Assembly: GCA_028865585.1 (NCBI GenBank)
Contig: JAGWJU010000065.1
Coordinates: 1-6,856, forward strand
Direction of reading: 5' to 3'
Length of the DNA: 6,856 nucleotides
DNA from: Elusimicrobiota bacterium
GTDB taxonomy: Bacteria > Elusimicrobiota > Elusimicrobia > UBA1565 > UBA9628
A program made the position numbers and the translations under genes. The notes below the pieces were generated by a model. That model was given only the letters and a program-made list of their open reading frames with translations. It was not told the DNA's origin and searched no databases. Each line of letters begins with the position of its first letter. Position 1 is the first letter of the stretch. Of the stretch, positions 6,073-6,856 are shown one piece after another.

Positions 6073-6095
6073 CGGGGCCTCCACGGCGCGCCCCG
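6073..6095 (-). promoter_or_regulatory. GC-rich hairpin in the cold-shock mRNA leader
   Basis: CGGGGC (6090-6095 on the minus strand) can pair with GCCCCG (6073-6078) across an 11-base loop. The hairpin lies between the predicted transcript start and the ribosome site at 6051-6060. Cold-shock mRNAs of enterobacteria have structured, temperature-responsive leaders, though longer than this one. In DNA this GC-rich some hairpin is expected by chance, so function is only a possibility. Confidence 0.3.
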
Positions 6096-6120
6096 CACGC
6101 GCGACGGCGCCTGCCTTTTA

Positions 6121-6148
6121 AGTATAGCTCCCCGGCGGCGGGGATCAA
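6121..6148 (-). promoter_or_regulatory. Sigma70-type promoter of the cold-shock gene
   Basis: On the minus strand TTGATC (6143-6148), 16 bases and TATACT (6121-6126, five of six consensus bases). The predicted start near 6114 gives a leader of about 70 bases. The spacer contains a 6-bp GC-rich dyad (TCCCCG/CGGGGA). Confidence 0.65.
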
Positions 6149-6161
6149 GGGGGGCGGGAGC

Positions 6162-6856
6162 TTAGCGATTGAGCGCGCGCAGGGAGTCTTGGTAGACCCG
6201 GAAGAGGTGGGTCGGCCGGCCGCCGGGGGGCAGCATCTGCTCCAGGGCGTACCAGAAGAAGCCGCCGCAGACGGATTGGGGCGCGGCGGCGCAGGAGGCC
6301 GGGGTGTAGAGGCTGACCAAATCCTCCCGCGCGCCTTCGATGTCGCCCGGATCGAGCCACCAGTAGCCCCGCTGCCGCCCCTGCTGGCCGTATTCAAAAT
6401 CACCGATCATGAGCGTCTTGTCCGGCAGGAATTGCGCCGTCTTTTGGAAGATGGGCTCGAACACCAGGCCGACGGGGTTGTCCTCGGGCTCGAGGCTCAG
6501 CGCGACCGCGTCGAGGTTCTGCCCGAAGCCCAGCGGAACGTAATGGGAAAGCCAGCCCTCCAGGCAATGCCCGAAGTCGGGCGCGGTCGGCCCCCACCAG
6601 TAGAGCGTCGCGACGGTCTCCAGCCGCGGGTCGATTCCCTTGAGCGCGGCCGCGGCGGCTTGGGCGATCGCGAACGTTTGATCGGTCGAGAGCGGCGCCT
6701 TCATGCCGCCCAGCCAATTCCCGTTGATTTCGTTGCCGATTTCCCAACTGGGAATAAGGCCCTCGTAGTGCAGCGCCAGATTTTTGGCGCGCGCGGCGTA
6801 GAGTTGGGGCGTGAGCCCCGCGGGCCTGCTGGCCGAGTCCAGGACGCAGCCCATGA
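6162..6856 (-). CDS. Clan GH-A-like glycoside hydrolase (partial, N-terminal part outside window)
   Basis: The frame is open from the window edge to the TAA at 6162-6164, giving about 230 visible residues; the ATG at 6854 is probably internal. PSWEIGNEINGNW (35-47 counted from that ATG) matches the W-x-x-GNE strand-4 motif of (beta/alpha)8 retaining glycosidases, with Glu42 as candidate acid/base. Later strands follow: VATLYWWGP (81-89), LDAVALSLEPED (114-125), KTLMIGDFEYGQQG (146-159) and GGFFWYALEQM (197-207), ending the barrel. Glu154 in GDFEYG, at the expected strand-7 place, is the best nucleophile candidate; Glu122 is an alternative. Aromatic residues (YWW, YWW) would suit sugar stacking. 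Substrate and exact GH family cannot be named, and loss of activity is not excluded. It ends 117 bases before the cold-shock gene, which has its own promoter. Confidence 0.6.
   Translation of the reverse strand, partial: MGCVLDSASRPAGLTPQLYAARAKNLALHYEGLIPSWEIGNEINGNWLGGMKAPLSTDQTFAIAQAAAAALKGIDPRLETVATLYWWGPTAPDFGHCLEGWLSHYVPLGFGQNLDAVALSLEPEDNPVGLVFEPIFQKTAQFLPDKTLMIGDFEYGQQGRQRGYWWLDPGDIEGAREDLVSLYTPASCAAAPQSVCGGFFWYALEQMLPPGGRPTHLFRVYQDSLRALNR

Noticed and set aside
6127..6142. 6-bp GC-rich dyad after the glycosidase-like gene as its terminator
   Set aside because: No U-run follows on the minus strand, and the dyad sits in the spacer of the cold-shock promoter.

Overview
The window looks like chromosomal DNA of a GC-rich Gram-negative (diderm) bacterium. 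Four genes start with signal peptides ending in a lipobox cysteine, and none of them has Asp at position +2. By the enterobacterial Lol rule this points to the outer membrane. An AsmA-type envelope protein lies beside them. I see no phage, IS, CRISPR, tRNA or rRNA. The phylum cannot be read from the sequence. The lipoprotein set and GC content would fit one of the less-studied diderm phyla such as Elusimicrobiota, but that is a guess.

Layout from left to right. Positions 1-1487 (+) hold the C-terminal part of an AsmA-like protein cut by the window edge. It converges, 12 bases apart, on a four-gene lipoprotein operon on the minus strand (1500-5187). In transcription order the operon is a short LPP20-family lipoprotein (4588-5187), an LpoB-like peptidoglycan-synthase activator (3953-4555), a COG3014-family lipoprotein (2560-3939) and a long LPP20-family lipoprotein (1500-2558). 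Gaps are 32, 13 and 1 bases. A good sigma70-type promoter (TTGACA, 17 bases, TACACT) lies just upstream. Divergent from it is oligoribonuclease orn (5278-5844, +), whose probable promoter overlaps that of the operon. orn converges on a cold-shock protein gene (5841-6044, -), and one CTAG tetranucleotide provides both stop codons. The cold-shock gene has its own promoter and a structured leader of about 70 bases. At the right edge (6162-6856, -) is the C-terminal part of a protein resembling a clan GH-A glycoside hydrolase.

The four-lipoprotein operon is the most coherent system here. In E. coli, LpoB crosses the periplasm from the outer membrane and stimulates the peptidoglycan synthase PBP1B. 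The other three lipoproteins have no firmly known role. Co-transcription suggests one outer-membrane apparatus acting on cell-wall synthesis, but that is inference. The operon also carries a strong terminator-like hairpin with a GAAA loop inside the first codons of the COG3014 gene, which could tune expression of the two distal genes relative to lpoB.

Intergenic space is minimal. No gene-free stretch exceeds 120 bases.
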